Source: Woeseia sp037968755 (GTDB lineage: Bacteria; Pseudomonadota; Gammaproteobacteria; Steroidobacterales; Woeseiaceae). Taken from it: DNA of 12,797 nucleotides. Both the position numbers and the translations under genes were made by a program. The notes beneath the pieces were generated by a model that did not search any database, had not been told where the DNA came from, and was given only the letters and a program-made list of their open reading frames with translations. Position 1 is the stretch's first letter. Each line of letters opens with the position of its first letter. Below are positions 1-6,163 of the stretch, in pieces. The DNA lies in assembly GCA_037968755.1 (NCBI GenBank), contig JBBKWB010000001.1:1-12797 (forward strand), given 5' to 3'.

Positions 1-258
1 GACCTGAAGTCGCGGTCGAATAGCGAGACTATCGGCACCATCAACGACCTGCTGATCGATAAGAATGGCAAGGTCGTGGCCGCGATCGTTGAGGTAGGCG
101 GCTTTCTGGGCCTGGGCGAAAAGGAAGTTGCCATTTCCTGGGATTCTGTCGAACACCGCATGAACGAACAGGGTGATGAGCACGAATACACCGTCAGTGC
201 GACCAAAGATGCTCTGACGAATGCGCCGGAATTCAAGAGCGAGGCCAATAAGTACTGA
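1..258 (+). CDS. PRC-barrel domain protein, 3' part only
   Basis: The reading frame is open from the first base of the window, so the gene begins upstream; 85 codons and a TAA-type stop context remain. The visible protein has the typical PRC-barrel pattern: an IGTINDLLIDKNGKV strand-turn-strand, then VEVGGFLGLGEKEVAI, then a charged tail ending in SEANKY. The G-G-F-L-G-L-G-E-K run is characteristic of the PRC-barrel proteins found singly or in pairs in exported or stress-related proteobacterial proteins. PRC barrels are small beta folds that mediate protein or RNA contacts and have no enzymatic activity of their own. An internal GTG at 76 is not the start, because the conserved fold continues upstream of it. 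A strong terminator follows 50 bases after the stop. The family call is firm; the cellular role cannot be told from this fragment. Confidence 0.85.
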   Translation, partial: DLKSRSNSETIGTINDLLIDKNGKVVAAIVEVGGFLGLGEKEVAISWDSVEHRMNEQGDEHEYTVSATKDALTNAPEFKSEANKY

Positions 259-307
259 TCCGAGCGGCATTTCGAGTCGCCGCAGATTTTTCTGGGGCGG
301 CCTCAGG

Positions 308-340
308 CGGCAGGGGCGATCCGTCTCTGCCGTTTTTTTT
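308..340 (+). terminator. Rho-independent terminator after the PRC-barrel gene
   Basis: A 9-bp stem (308-316 with 324-332, two G-U pairs in RNA) has a 7-base loop and is followed directly by eight T residues at 333-340. The T-run lies only on the plus-strand side, so it serves the PRC-barrel transcript and not the convergent protease gene. Confidence 0.85.
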
Positions 341-401
341 GCTGAAGCACTTACAACCGCTCCAGCTACGCGGCAACAGACTTATCAAACGTCGCGCTGG
401 A

Positions 402-1127
402 CTAGCGGGAAGGACTGCCGGCTGACATGTTCTTCGTGCTGGCGCCATACAGCATTTGAACGCCGCTAAAGTCGCCGGTCTGGAGGTCGCTGTACTCCTC
501 GCGGTAACTGAACGACATGACCTGTCCGGACGGGCCGGGATGATCCAGGCCGATCGCATGGCCAATCTCGTGAACCAGCGTGTAGCGGATATCGTACACC
601 TTGATATCGCCGTCGAAGCCGACTTTCCAGCGGTGGTCTGGGTTCAGGCATACGAGTGCCTGGTCAATGGCCCTCACTTTTTCATTGCTGCCGGGCTGAT
701 ACTCAACGTTGGCATAGGCGCGACCTACGGGTTGGCCCTGTGCGCCAATTAGAATGTCCGCCTCGCCGGGGTCGTCGACGGGAACGAAGGTGATGTTGGC
801 AGCCTTTTCCCAGACAAGGAACGCGGCCGCCGCTTCCTCCTGCAGAGTCTCCCGGGAAATGCCGTGCCGCCTCGCCAGGTTATCCATCGGTACAAGCTCG
901 CGGCAATTTCGTGCGCCATCGAAGTGCATTTTTGCGTCGACAAAGGCGTATCGCACTTCGGCCCCGACCCCTAGTGCACTGTCGCCCCATTTGACGTGAT
1001 AGCCATCGAGCGTCAGCAACCGAAAGCTGCCATCGCTGCTGGCGGCTGCCGACGTGATGCCTGCCGCAAATTGGCAGGTCAGGGCGAGAAGGATGGCTTT
1101 GCCTACGCTCAATACGGTCTTTCTCAC
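402..1127 (-). CDS. Secreted matrixin-type (M10) zinc metalloprotease
   Basis: The 241-residue protein starts with a Sec signal peptide (charged MRKTV, hydrophobic core about 9-28, Ala-rich cleavage zone near 28-30). The catalytic zinc motif HExxHxxGxxH is complete: H186, E187, H190, G193 and H196 (HEIGHAIGLDH). The Met-turn is M204 in GQVMSFSY. The last helix carries the GVQMLYG pattern common at the end of matrixin catalytic domains. An N-terminal helix rich in Ala and Glu (about 94-110) followed by ITFVPVDDPGEADILIG also fits the family. Two mature-domain cysteines (75 and 160) could pair. No hemopexin, peptidoglycan-binding or RTX repeats are present, so it is a minimal stand-alone protease, probably periplasmic or secreted. 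The GTG start at 1127 is chosen because AGGGGA lies 4 bases upstream and the signal peptide begins there. Its substrate is unknown. It is convergent with the PRC-barrel gene. Confidence 0.9.
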   Translation of the reverse strand: MRKTVLSVGKAILLALTCQFAAGITSAAASSDGSFRLLTLDGYHVKWGDSALGVGAEVRYAFVDAKMHFDGARNCRELVPMDNLARRHGISRETLQEEAAAAFLVWEKAANITFVPVDDPGEADILIGAQGQPVGRAYANVEYQPGSNEKVRAIDQALVCLNPDHRWKVGFDGDIKVYDIRYTLVHEIGHAIGLDHPGPSGQVMSFSYREEYSDLQTGDFSGVQMLYGASTKNMSAGSPSR

Positions 1128-1599
1128 CTGATCCCCTAATCTACTGCGCTGTATTGCCAGAACGCTCTTCAGGGGAGGAAGAATAACGGTCAGACGCCGC
1201 TCATTCGTGGTCCGCGGTCACAAAAACTGAAAGGTACTGTTAGAAACGAACCAATAGTGATGGCGTGGGGCGCGCGCTGCTCGGTACACCGTGGTTTTCA
1301 TGGGCATTCGGAAGCGCTGGCAGACGACGAACGGATCTGAATCCCTTGGCGGGGGAGTGTATGAGAAGTGGGCCCGACCCGAGTCTGGCGTGCGCCCGCA
1401 CCAACCGGGACATCGTTGCTCGCAATTTCGAACTGTTCGACGTTCAGCCGGACACTGCCCAAAGGCGCTTCAGTACGATGGCGAACAGACTCAAGTGCCA
1501 CAGGTGCATAGCCTCTCCACACACGACCTAACGAGTAAATCAATGAGAGCCAAAGCATCCGCAATTCTGCCCGAAGCCGCACCTGCCAGCGGGCCTGGG
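1128..1599. other. Gene-poor interval, no supported feature
   Basis: Between the protease start and the SOD remnant the open frames on both strands (for example 1265-1531 plus and 1298-1582 minus) have no recognisable family, no good ribosome site and uneven composition, so I treat them as non-coding. The interval must hold the protease promoter on the minus strand, but I could not pick convincing -35 and -10 hexamers. It may also contain unrecognisable remains of the missing N-terminal half of the SOD gene. Confidence 0.5.
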
Positions 1600-1837
1600 C
1601 TCCAGATCGTCACCATGTCCGGTCACGACAACCCACGGCAGCAAGGGGCTGTATGCATTGCTCGTCAACGACGTCTGGGAGCACGCTTACTACCTCAGAT
1701 ACGAGAACACGCGCCGCGAATATTTGAAGGGCTGCTGGTCGATAGTCCACTGGGCAAACGTCGTACACAGGTTTGAACATACCGATGAACGCAACAATGT
1801 CGGACACGCAGACAATTTCCTTAGGGAGAACTCATGA
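1600..1837 (+). pseudogene. Fe/Mn superoxide dismutase remnant (C-terminal part, frameshifted)
   Basis: Two overlapping frames together give the end of an iron/manganese superoxide dismutase, the enzyme that dismutates superoxide to peroxide. Frame one (from 1600) reads LQIVTMSGHDNPRQQG, matching the strand-and-turn before the SOD signature. After a four-G run at 1645-1648 the match moves to the next frame from 1649: LLVNDVWEHAYYL, then YENTRREYLKGCWSIV and HWANVVHRFE. The signature D-x-W-E-H-A-Y-Y contains the two C-terminal metal ligands (Asp codon 1670, His codon 1682). One extra G in the run explains the shift. The N-terminal half with the other two His ligands, about 110-120 residues, is missing, so the gene cannot make an active enzyme. 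The second frame stops at TGA 1835-1837, overlapping the ATG of the ferritin-like gene by four bases. The family call is firm; whether the G insertion is real or a sequencing error is open, but the truncation is real either way. Confidence 0.85.
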
Positions 1838-2379
1838 ACAAACTATCAACACAGACTGACGACAAAACGATTCGCAACCAGGCTCGCCAACATATTGAAG
1901 AAGGGGCGGTCACAAAAGGCTACAAGGCGGACCGCAACGCTGTTCTCAAAATGCTCAACGATTCCCTCGCAACTGAAATCATTTGTGTCCTGCGATATCG
2001 GCGCCATCACTTCACGGCGAGCGGGATTCACTCGCAGGACGTTGCCGCGGAGTTTCTCGTGCACTCGAACGAGGAGCAAGGACACGCTGATCAACTTGCC
2101 GAACGCATCGTGCAGTTGGGTGGCGAACCGGATTTCTCGCCGAGCAATTTACTCGATCGGAGCCATGCCGATTACGTAGAGGGATCGACGCTGTCTGAAA
2201 TGATCAAAGAGAACCTTGTCGCCGAACGCATCGCCATCGACAGTTATCGCAACTTCATTCTCTTTCTCGGCGATAAGGATCCCACGACGCGTCGGATGCT
2301 GGAGTCGATCTTGGCCGTGGAAGAAAAGCATGCGGACGAGCTGGCCGATCTGCTGCAGGCAGTACCAGCGACGACGTAG
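1834..2379 (+). CDS. Ferritin-like / bacterioferritin-type di-iron protein
   Basis: The 181-residue protein is a four-helix ferritin-like domain preceded by an N-terminal extension of about 30 residues (RNQARQHIEEGAVTKGYKAD). Di-iron ligands typical of bacterioferritin are visible: E48 (ATEIICVLRY), E81 and H84 (EEQGHAD), E131 (VAERIA), and E163 with H166 (EEKHADEL). These proteins oxidise and store iron in hollow cages or protect DNA and cytosol from Fenton chemistry. In Escherichia coli bacterioferritin the heme ligand is a Met directly after the second-helix Glu; here that place is Gln (Q82), so heme binding at that site is not expected. The start is set by AGGGAGA ending 4 bases before ATG 1834. 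The start overlaps the stop of the decayed SOD frame (ATGA). No clear terminator follows. The ferritin-like assignment is secure; the exact subfamily (Bfr-like or Dps-like) is not. Confidence 0.9.
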   Translation: MNKLSTQTDDKTIRNQARQHIEEGAVTKGYKADRNAVLKMLNDSLATEIICVLRYRRHHFTASGIHSQDVAAEFLVHSNEEQGHADQLAERIVQLGGEPDFSPSNLLDRSHADYVEGSTLSEMIKENLVAERIAIDSYRNFILFLGDKDPTTRRMLESILAVEEKHADELADLLQAVPATT

Positions 2380-2542
2380 CGCGTTCGACCTGAGGTTTCA
2401 GCAGTTATTTTGGGATAATGAACCAGGCGATTTCCTTTTAGGATTTTGTCTGCGTACAACACAAGTAAGTGATCAAATCTCGGCAATATTATAAGAAGAT
2501 ATCGCTGTATACCGCGCTACAGACTCGATAAGTAGTGAATAA

Positions 2543-2599
2543 AGAGTCAATAAGGACACCCATATAAGAGTCAATAAGAGTCAATAAGGACACCCATAT
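2543..2599. repeat. Direct repeat of family A left arms, 34-bp period
   Basis: A 23-bp unit (AGAGTCAATA followed by AGGACACCCATAT) occurs at 2543-2565 and again, identical, at 2577-2599, a period of 34 bp. The short piece AGAGTCAATA appears a third time at 2567. The second copy also forms the left arm of the inverted repeat that follows. It lies in the 538-base gap between the ferritin-like gene and the next coding start; the rest of that gap holds only the other repeats listed and no gene I can support. Confidence 0.8.
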
Positions 2600-2660
2600 T
2601 GAGCATGGGAAAATCTGCACGTTTCAGCCAGTTTTGCGTCTGCCAAAGATGGGTGTCCTT
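2586..2660. repeat. Family A inverted repeat (REP-like doublet)
   Basis: Perfect 12-bp arms AAGGACACCCAT (2586-2597) and ATGGGTGTCCTT (2649-2660) enclose 51 bases. The interior segment 2612-2647 (AATCTGCACGTTT and CCAGTTTTGC) recurs with substitutions at 5123-5158, showing that the whole unit, not just the arms, is a dispersed element. Size and layout fit a REP doublet of the kind mobilised by RAYT transposases; this last point is inferred. Confidence 0.8.
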
Positions 2661-2712
2661 TTAGTTATCACTTTTAGTTACTATCCAATGCACGTCCGCA
2701 TACCAAAAGCGG

Positions 2713-2725
2713 CCTGGCACCCGGT
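2713..2725 (+). repeat. Family D short repeat, copy 1
   Basis: CCTGGCACCCGGT occurs here and, in the same orientation, at 3615-3627. The two copies bracket the frameshifted hypothetical gene. Just downstream a minor inverted repeat, CGTCCGC at 2758-2764 and GCGGACG at 2800-2806, is also present. Confidence 0.6.
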
Positions 2726-2917
2726 GTTTCGGTGTGGAGAGAGTTCGAACAATTGAGCGTCCGCTTCTGGCCGAAATTTGCCTGTCGAATGATAAACTGG
2801 CGGACGACTGCTACCGACTCGAATTAGCCGAATTCGATTTTGGCTGTTCGATTTTTCTGGTCGGTCGTACTTGACGCACTAAACCCGCTGATCACTGAAA
2901 AGGGATGGAGCCGCCTT

Positions 2918-3447
2918 ATGACATTGTCAGATCTCGCCAACATCGCAGAGATTGTTGGAGGTATTGCTGTTGTATTCTCGCTGATTTATCTGGCCGTTCA
3001 GGTCCGGCAGAATACCAATTCGGTTCGAAACTCTACGCTTCAATCAAATACTGCGCTTTGGAGCTCAATACTAATCAGTTTGGCTGAACCTGAGATGGTG
3101 TCGGCGTATGCCGCCGGGATGTCTGGCAGGACTGACATCAAACCTGTGCAATACACCCAGTTTTTCTGATCTGCAGGTGTTTGTTTGTGTCATTCGAGAA
3201 CCAGTACTATCAGTTTTGCAAGGGTGCACTGGATGCAGAAACCTACCGTGGGTACGGACGATCAATTTCTCAACAATTGCTCGCGTTTCCCGGATTCCGC
3301 ATTTGGTGGCAACAAAGTCGGACTGCATTTTCTCCAGCATTCGTCAAACATGTCGACGAGCTGATCGCTATTGCTCCGACGCTAAGCCCAGACCACCTTT
3401 TCAGCGAATGGCAGTCTATTCGACGGGAAGAATACAGCGCCGCCTGA
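2918..3447 (+). pseudogene. Membrane-anchored hypothetical protein, frameshifted
   Basis: Two consecutive frames make one protein of about 176 residues if a single base is restored. The first part (2918-3165) starts MTLSDLANIAEIVGG, has one membrane segment at about residues 8-28 (AEIVGGIAVVFSLIYLAVQV) and then QVRQNTNSVRNST, a pattern common in a widespread family of uncharacterised proteobacterial proteins with an N-terminal anchor. It stops at TGA 3167-3169 just after a five-T run (3161-3165). The second frame continues with FLICRC and SFENQYYQFCKGALD, then FPGFRIWWQQSRTAFSPAFVKHVDEL, the usual C-terminal part of such proteins. One more T in the run would join them. ATG 2918 is chosen because GGAG lies 7 bases upstream; an in-frame TTG at 2840 has no ribosome site. 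Function unknown. It is either a recent pseudogene or a homopolymer sequencing error. Confidence 0.75.
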
Positions 3448-3491
3448 AAGTCCGGCTTTGGTCGAAATCAGAAGCCCAGCTATTGAAATCA

Positions 3492-3601
3492 GAAAAGAGG
3501 TCGAACCGATTTTTCGCAAGGAAACCTGTACTGCGATGAGGTGCTTTGAATACCGACAGATCGCGGGTCACGAACGAGAAAACCGGTTCGACCCCTTTTT
3601 C
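3492..3601. repeat. Family C inverted repeat (REP-like doublet)
   Basis: The left arm (3492-3513, containing GGTCGAACCG) and right arm (3579-3601, containing CGGTTCGACCCC) are imperfect reverse complements of about 22 bp around a 65-base interior. A third half-element of the same family lies at 5998-6020. The right arm ends in five T residues, so the hairpin could also stop plus-strand transcription, although the long loop makes that weak. Confidence 0.75.
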
Positions 3602-3614
3602 AGTAATAAATTGA

Positions 3615-3627
3615 CCTGGCACCCGGT
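3615..3627 (+). repeat. Family D short repeat, copy 2
   Basis: CCTGGCACCCGGT is identical and in the same orientation as 2713-2725. It sits 13 bases after the family C doublet, preceded by TTGA, so the two families are nested or adjacent here. Confidence 0.6.
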
Positions 3628-3729
3628 CTGACTAATCTTGCCACTTACAGAAGCACGTGCGTTGCCGGTTCTCGCGATCCAGAGTCGTCCGGTGTACGTA
3701 TTGCGTTTAGCAATCCGATGGAGGATTTA

Positions 3730-4140
3730 ATGAAAGCATTTTCTATACTTTTCTTGCGTGTCTCGATGGGCTGGTTACAGATGCTCTGGGGCATCGACAA
3801 GCTGGTCAATGTTGAGCACGCAGTCAAAGTCTCCGAAGCGTTCTACATGGGTCTCGGTGCGAACGCGACGCTGCAAGCGGCGTTCGGTGCACTGCAGGTG
3901 CTGCTGGGCTTGCTGTTGATCGCCGGGCTGTTTCGCAAGGTCGTGTATCCCGTGCAGACACTTATCGCTGCCGCTACGGCTCTCGGCGTCTGGAAATCGA
4001 TTGTGGACCCGTGGGGCTGGTTCCTTGAAGGAAGCAATGTTCTGTTTTATCCGTCGCTGATCGTTCTCGCCGCAGCGCTGGTGTTACAGGCATTCCAGGA
4101 TGACGACTCACTTTCGCTCGACAGCAAACGAAAACACTGA
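3730..4140 (+). CDS. DoxX-like integral membrane protein
   Basis: The 136-residue protein has four predicted membrane helices at about residues 4-22, 48-68, 72-90 and 104-122. It matches the small DoxX/DoxD-like group in layout: helix one ends in WGIDKLVN, helix two is an amphipathic GALQVLLGLLLIAGLF, and a WKSIVDPWGWF stretch precedes the last helix. DoxX-like proteins are inner-membrane proteins; related members act as quinone-linked oxidoreductase subunits or in redox homeostasis, but most bacterial members have no proven reaction. The start at ATG 3730 is preferred over the in-frame ATG at 3718, because GGAGG (3720-3724) lies 5 bases before 3730 and falls inside the longer version. The C-terminal tail (DDDSLSLDSKRKH) is polar. 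It is a single-gene unit flanked by repeats, with a hairpin terminator 70 bases downstream. Confidence 0.8.
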   Translation: MKAFSILFLRVSMGWLQMLWGIDKLVNVEHAVKVSEAFYMGLGANATLQAAFGALQVLLGLLLIAGLFRKVVYPVQTLIAAATALGVWKSIVDPWGWFLEGSNVLFYPSLIVLAAALVLQAFQDDDSLSLDSKRKH

Positions 4141-4210
4141 TCCAAGGTCTGCTCAGAGTAGAACCGGCGCCCCGGTAGTCACTAACTAACGGGATGACGT
4201 CGCATGAATT

Positions 4211-4259
4211 GGGGGACAGTTACCGTTTTCCGGCGCATTCGGTAACTGTTCCCCTTTTT
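4211..4259 (+). terminator. Family B hairpin acting as terminator after DoxX
   Basis: Arms at 4211-4225 and 4240-4254 form a 15-bp RNA stem (one G-U pair) with a 14-base loop, followed by five T residues. The arm sequence GGGACAGTTACCG is the core of the dispersed family B repeat. It therefore looks like a short REP-type doublet (44 bp) that doubles as a rho-independent terminator for the DoxX-like gene. On the minus strand there is no T-run. Confidence 0.75.
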
Positions 4260-4269
4260 CTGAAGGTGG

Positions 4270-4494
4270 CTAGTCGTCGTCGCTGTGGCGGCGCAAGCAC
4301 TTTCCTATGCACGTCGACAGGTCGACAGTCGCATCAGCAATACCACCAGCGGCGATGCATTGCATGAAGAGTACGCCGGTAATGTCGCCGGAGAAAAACG
4401 CACCCAATGCACAGCCGAGAACAACTATCGTAGCCTTGGTGTCGAGGTTTCGTCCGTACCTGCGAAGACATCGAGAAATACATGACTTAATCAT
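4270..4494 (-). CDS. Small cysteine-rich membrane protein, unknown function
   Basis: I do not recognise a family. The 74-residue product has a hydrophobic centre (about 21-54, interrupted by SGDITG, so perhaps two short helices) and polar ends. It has six cysteines: C5, C9, C28, C46, C62 and C66. The two ends carry nearly the same motif, SCISRCLRR at 4-12 and TCIGKCLRR at 61-69, while their codons differ, so this is not a recent DNA duplication. ATG 4494 is chosen because GGAG lies 7 bases upstream, and the gene overlaps the stop of the preceding small gene by 8 bases (ATGATTAA), which points to translational coupling. The longer frame up to 4545 would run deep into the upstream gene without a ribosome site. 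It could be metal-binding, disulfide-linked or lipid-modified; none of this is shown. Confidence 0.5.
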   Translation of the reverse strand: MIKSCISRCLRRYGRNLDTKATIVVLGCALGAFFSGDITGVLFMQCIAAGGIADATVDLSTCIGKCLRRHSDDD

Positions 4495-4672
4495 GATGAT
4501 TCTCCATGACATTGAGCCGCCTGACTTTCCGGGGCGATGTGGCACCGGTTGCGCTAAGTATGCTTATGAAAATCATCAGTGCCTGCGCGTGAGGGGCTTC
4601 TACCCACATATACGTTTGCGCCCAAATCGCAGCAGATAATCCGAAAATAATAGCTACAACAAGATTATTCAC
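4487..4672 (-). CDS. Small membrane protein, first gene of a two-gene cassette
   Basis: The 61-residue product begins at GTG 4672 with a strong ribosome site, GAGGAG 6 bases upstream. Residues 4-24 form a clear membrane helix (NLVVAIIFGLSAAIWAQTYM) and 28-45 a second hydrophobic stretch (HAQALMIFISILSATG), followed by a basic loop (SPRKVRR) and a His-rich end (MENHHD). The basic segment after the second stretch suggests both ends or at least the C-terminus face the cytoplasm. No known family is recognised. Its last codons overlap the start of the cysteine-rich small gene, so the two are probably made together. The good ribosome sites and coupling are the main support; there is no homology evidence. 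Confidence 0.5.
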   Translation of the reverse strand: MNNLVVAIIFGLSAAIWAQTYMWVEAPHAQALMIFISILSATGATSPRKVRRLNVMENHHD

Positions 4673-4727
4673 GTGTGTCTCCTCAAAACTTGATAGTTCT
4701 CTACACCAATCTCATGGATACCCACGG

Positions 4728-4901
4728 TTAGCCGCGTTGAATGAGCGTGACCTGTTTGGTCTTGCTGCAAGCATCGTGGGCATCCGTTTTCAGGCGTCTC
4801 TTGACATCGCCGGTCAGTAATCTGTAGGTGTCTTTAAAAGAGTGGCTGGCTCTCTGGATCGGCCAAGCGTTTGGAGCGTTGTCAGGACGCCAATCAGGAT
4901 T
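4728..4901 (-). pseudogene. Possible decayed gene fragment (57 codons, no start codon)
   Basis: On the minus strand the frame from 4901 down to the TAA at 4728-4730 is open between two stops but contains no ATG, GTG or TTG at its beginning. It reads in a protein-like way: NPDWRPDNAPNAWPIQRAS, then HSFKDTYRLLTGDVKRRLK, then TDAHDACSKTKQVTLIQRG. Further upstream (about 4905-4975) other minus frames also look protein-like (for example LAFADYRTFFKLRRQSA before a stop), as expected for a gene broken by frameshifts. I cannot name the family. It could be the C-terminus of a dead gene or chance. Confidence 0.3.
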
Positions 4902-4980
4902 CTAGTTGGGATTAAGCAGACTGGCGTCTGAGCTTGAAAAAAGTCCGATAGTCAGCGAATGCAAGTCCCGCCAGTAAGGG

Positions 4981-5158
4981 CGGCTACAAAGGGGCTGCGG
5001 CTACAAAGACACCCACTATTGCTGGCTAAATTGACTAAAAGGACACCCACAATTGCCGAAAAAGCGGCTAAAAGGACACCCACTATTGGGGCTAAAATGA
5101 CACCCACTAATTACGGCAGGCGAATCTGCAAGTTTTGACCAGTTTTGCATCCGGCAAG
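4981..5158. repeat. Family A array with multiplied left arm
   Basis: GACACCCAC occurs four times in the same orientation, starting at 5008, 5042, 5075 and 5099 (steps of 34, 33 and 24 bp). Copies are preceded by GGCTAAAA or GGCTACAAA and two or more are followed by TATTG. The array runs into 5123-5158, which matches the interior of the family A doublet at 2612-2647 (shared AATCTGCA, CCAGTTTTGC). The right arm expected after it, ATGGGTGTCC, is missing. The unit is therefore a family A element whose left arm has been repeated and whose right arm has decayed. It fills most of the gap upstream of the exported hypothetical protein. Confidence 0.75.
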
Positions 5159-5300
5159 AGTTATGCCATCGGCCACAAATAGCCATTGATCAATGCAAAA
5201 ATATTGTCAGAGCAGGGAATCGCCGCGGGTGTATAAGGATCTGGATCGCGCCGCTACTAATCGGCGCAAGCACCACGAAATGCAGAAGAGGTCGTATCCA

Positions 5301-5954
5301 GTGAGAACACCTACGCAGCAGAAAATCTATACAGTTTCCAGAGCCATCGCCGGCCTGTTCCTGTTGGCACCCGTTACCAGCAATGCCCAAATGGATATGG
5401 AAAAGATGATGTACTGGGGCGACTCGACCGTCATCCGCTGGGCCGTCGTCGGGGACTATGACGGCGATCAACTGATCCTCAAAGCAAGCACCAATGGTCA
5501 CGCGCACGTCAAGGACCACGTTGAGATCGTTTTCGAGTACACCAATGCCGGCAATGGAGGGCTTTTCGGCGCGCCAATAGTCACCGATTCAGAAACCGAG
5601 TTAGGTGCACTGCGCAACGGTGCGGAAGGTTGTGATGCACCAACGATTTCGTCTGATCGTTATGAACATTCAACTATTGAAAGCATCAAGGACGGCCTCG
5701 GCGGCCAGCTAGCCATGATGGTCCGGACAGATTATCCCGGGGGCAGCGTACCCGTTATGTGCTCCGGAAAAGGCGAGCCCGTCAAACCAAGATCATCAAC
5801 AACGCAGGAAGATCTACCGGTACCCAGCATCATGATGCTGGCGATGGGTCAGGAAGCCAACAGCAGCGAGATGCAGGTGACCAAAGACAGCAAGTCGATC
5901 ATCATCAAGCGCCATGGCTGGACGTATACGTTCACACCAACAAAGGTGAAATAG
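5301..5954 (+). CDS. Exported hypothetical protein
   Basis: No family is recognised. With the GTG start at 5301 the product is 217 residues and has a regular Sec signal peptide: basic and polar n-region, core SRAIAGLFLLAPV, and a likely cut after SNA before QMDMEKMM. AGAGG lies 9 bases before this GTG; the in-frame ATG at 5280 would add 7 residues but has no ribosome site, and the frame stays open as far as 5193. The mature part is soluble and beta-rich in appearance (GDYDGDQLILKAS, VEIVFEYTNAG, SIIIKRHGWTYTFTP). It has two cysteines, in EGCDAP and VMCSGK, that could form a disulfide in the periplasm. It is a single gene between family A and family C repeats with no clear terminator of its own. 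Confidence 0.75.
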   Translation: MRTPTQQKIYTVSRAIAGLFLLAPVTSNAQMDMEKMMYWGDSTVIRWAVVGDYDGDQLILKASTNGHAHVKDHVEIVFEYTNAGNGGLFGAPIVTDSETELGALRNGAEGCDAPTISSDRYEHSTIESIKDGLGGQLAMMVRTDYPGGSVPVMCSGKGEPVKPRSSTTQEDLPVPSIMMLAMGQEANSSEMQVTKDSKSIIIKRHGWTYTFTPTKVK

Positions 5955-5997
5955 CCCGAACACAGGTGTCGGTGCCGGACAGGCGCTCGGACTGCTT

Positions 5998-6020
5998 AAA
6001 AAAGGGGTCGAACCGGTTTC
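5998..6020 (+). repeat. Family C half-element
   Basis: An A-run followed by GGGGTCGAACCGGTTTC matches the family C arms at 3492 and 3579. A degenerate opposite arm may remain at about 6085-6106 (CCGGTTTAACCGCTTTT), which would make this a decayed doublet of roughly 110 bp, the same size as the copy at 3492-3601. Confidence 0.65.
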
Positions 6021-6163
6021 TTACATCACGATTCGCGATCTCCTGCGTAGTGGTGATCACGGATAGTTGCACGGCAAGAGCAAATTTTCCGGTTTAACCG
6101 CTTTTGCTATAGTCGAACGCAGCCGCGAGCCGGCTTCAGCCGTTGGATAACCTCGGAGAGACC

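Noticed and set aside
1291..1776. 161-codon plus-strand frame as an intact gene
   Set aside because: Its latter part encodes SOD residues only up to the G-run at 1645-1648 and then leaves the conserved frame; the earlier part has no recognisable protein character.
2758..2806. 7-bp inverted repeat CGTCCGC/GCGGACG as a separate element
   Set aside because: Too short to distinguish from chance without genome-wide copy counts; mentioned only under the neighbouring repeat.
2713..3627. Family D direct repeats as the target-site duplication of an inserted element carrying the hypothetical gene
   Set aside because: The 13-bp motif has the character of a dispersed repeat, no transposase or terminal inverted repeats bracket the segment, and other repeat families lie between the copies.
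4981..5110. Repeats at 33-34 bp steps as a possible CRISPR array
   Set aside because: The conserved core is only about 9-14 bp, spacing varies (34, 33, 24), the intervening bases are similar to each other, and there are no cas genes nearby. It fits a multiplied REP arm better.
6085..6113. Sigma-70 promoter for the GST gene
   Set aside because: TATAGT is a fair -10 hexamer but the sequence 17 bases upstream matches the -35 consensus poorly, so it is not listed as a feature.
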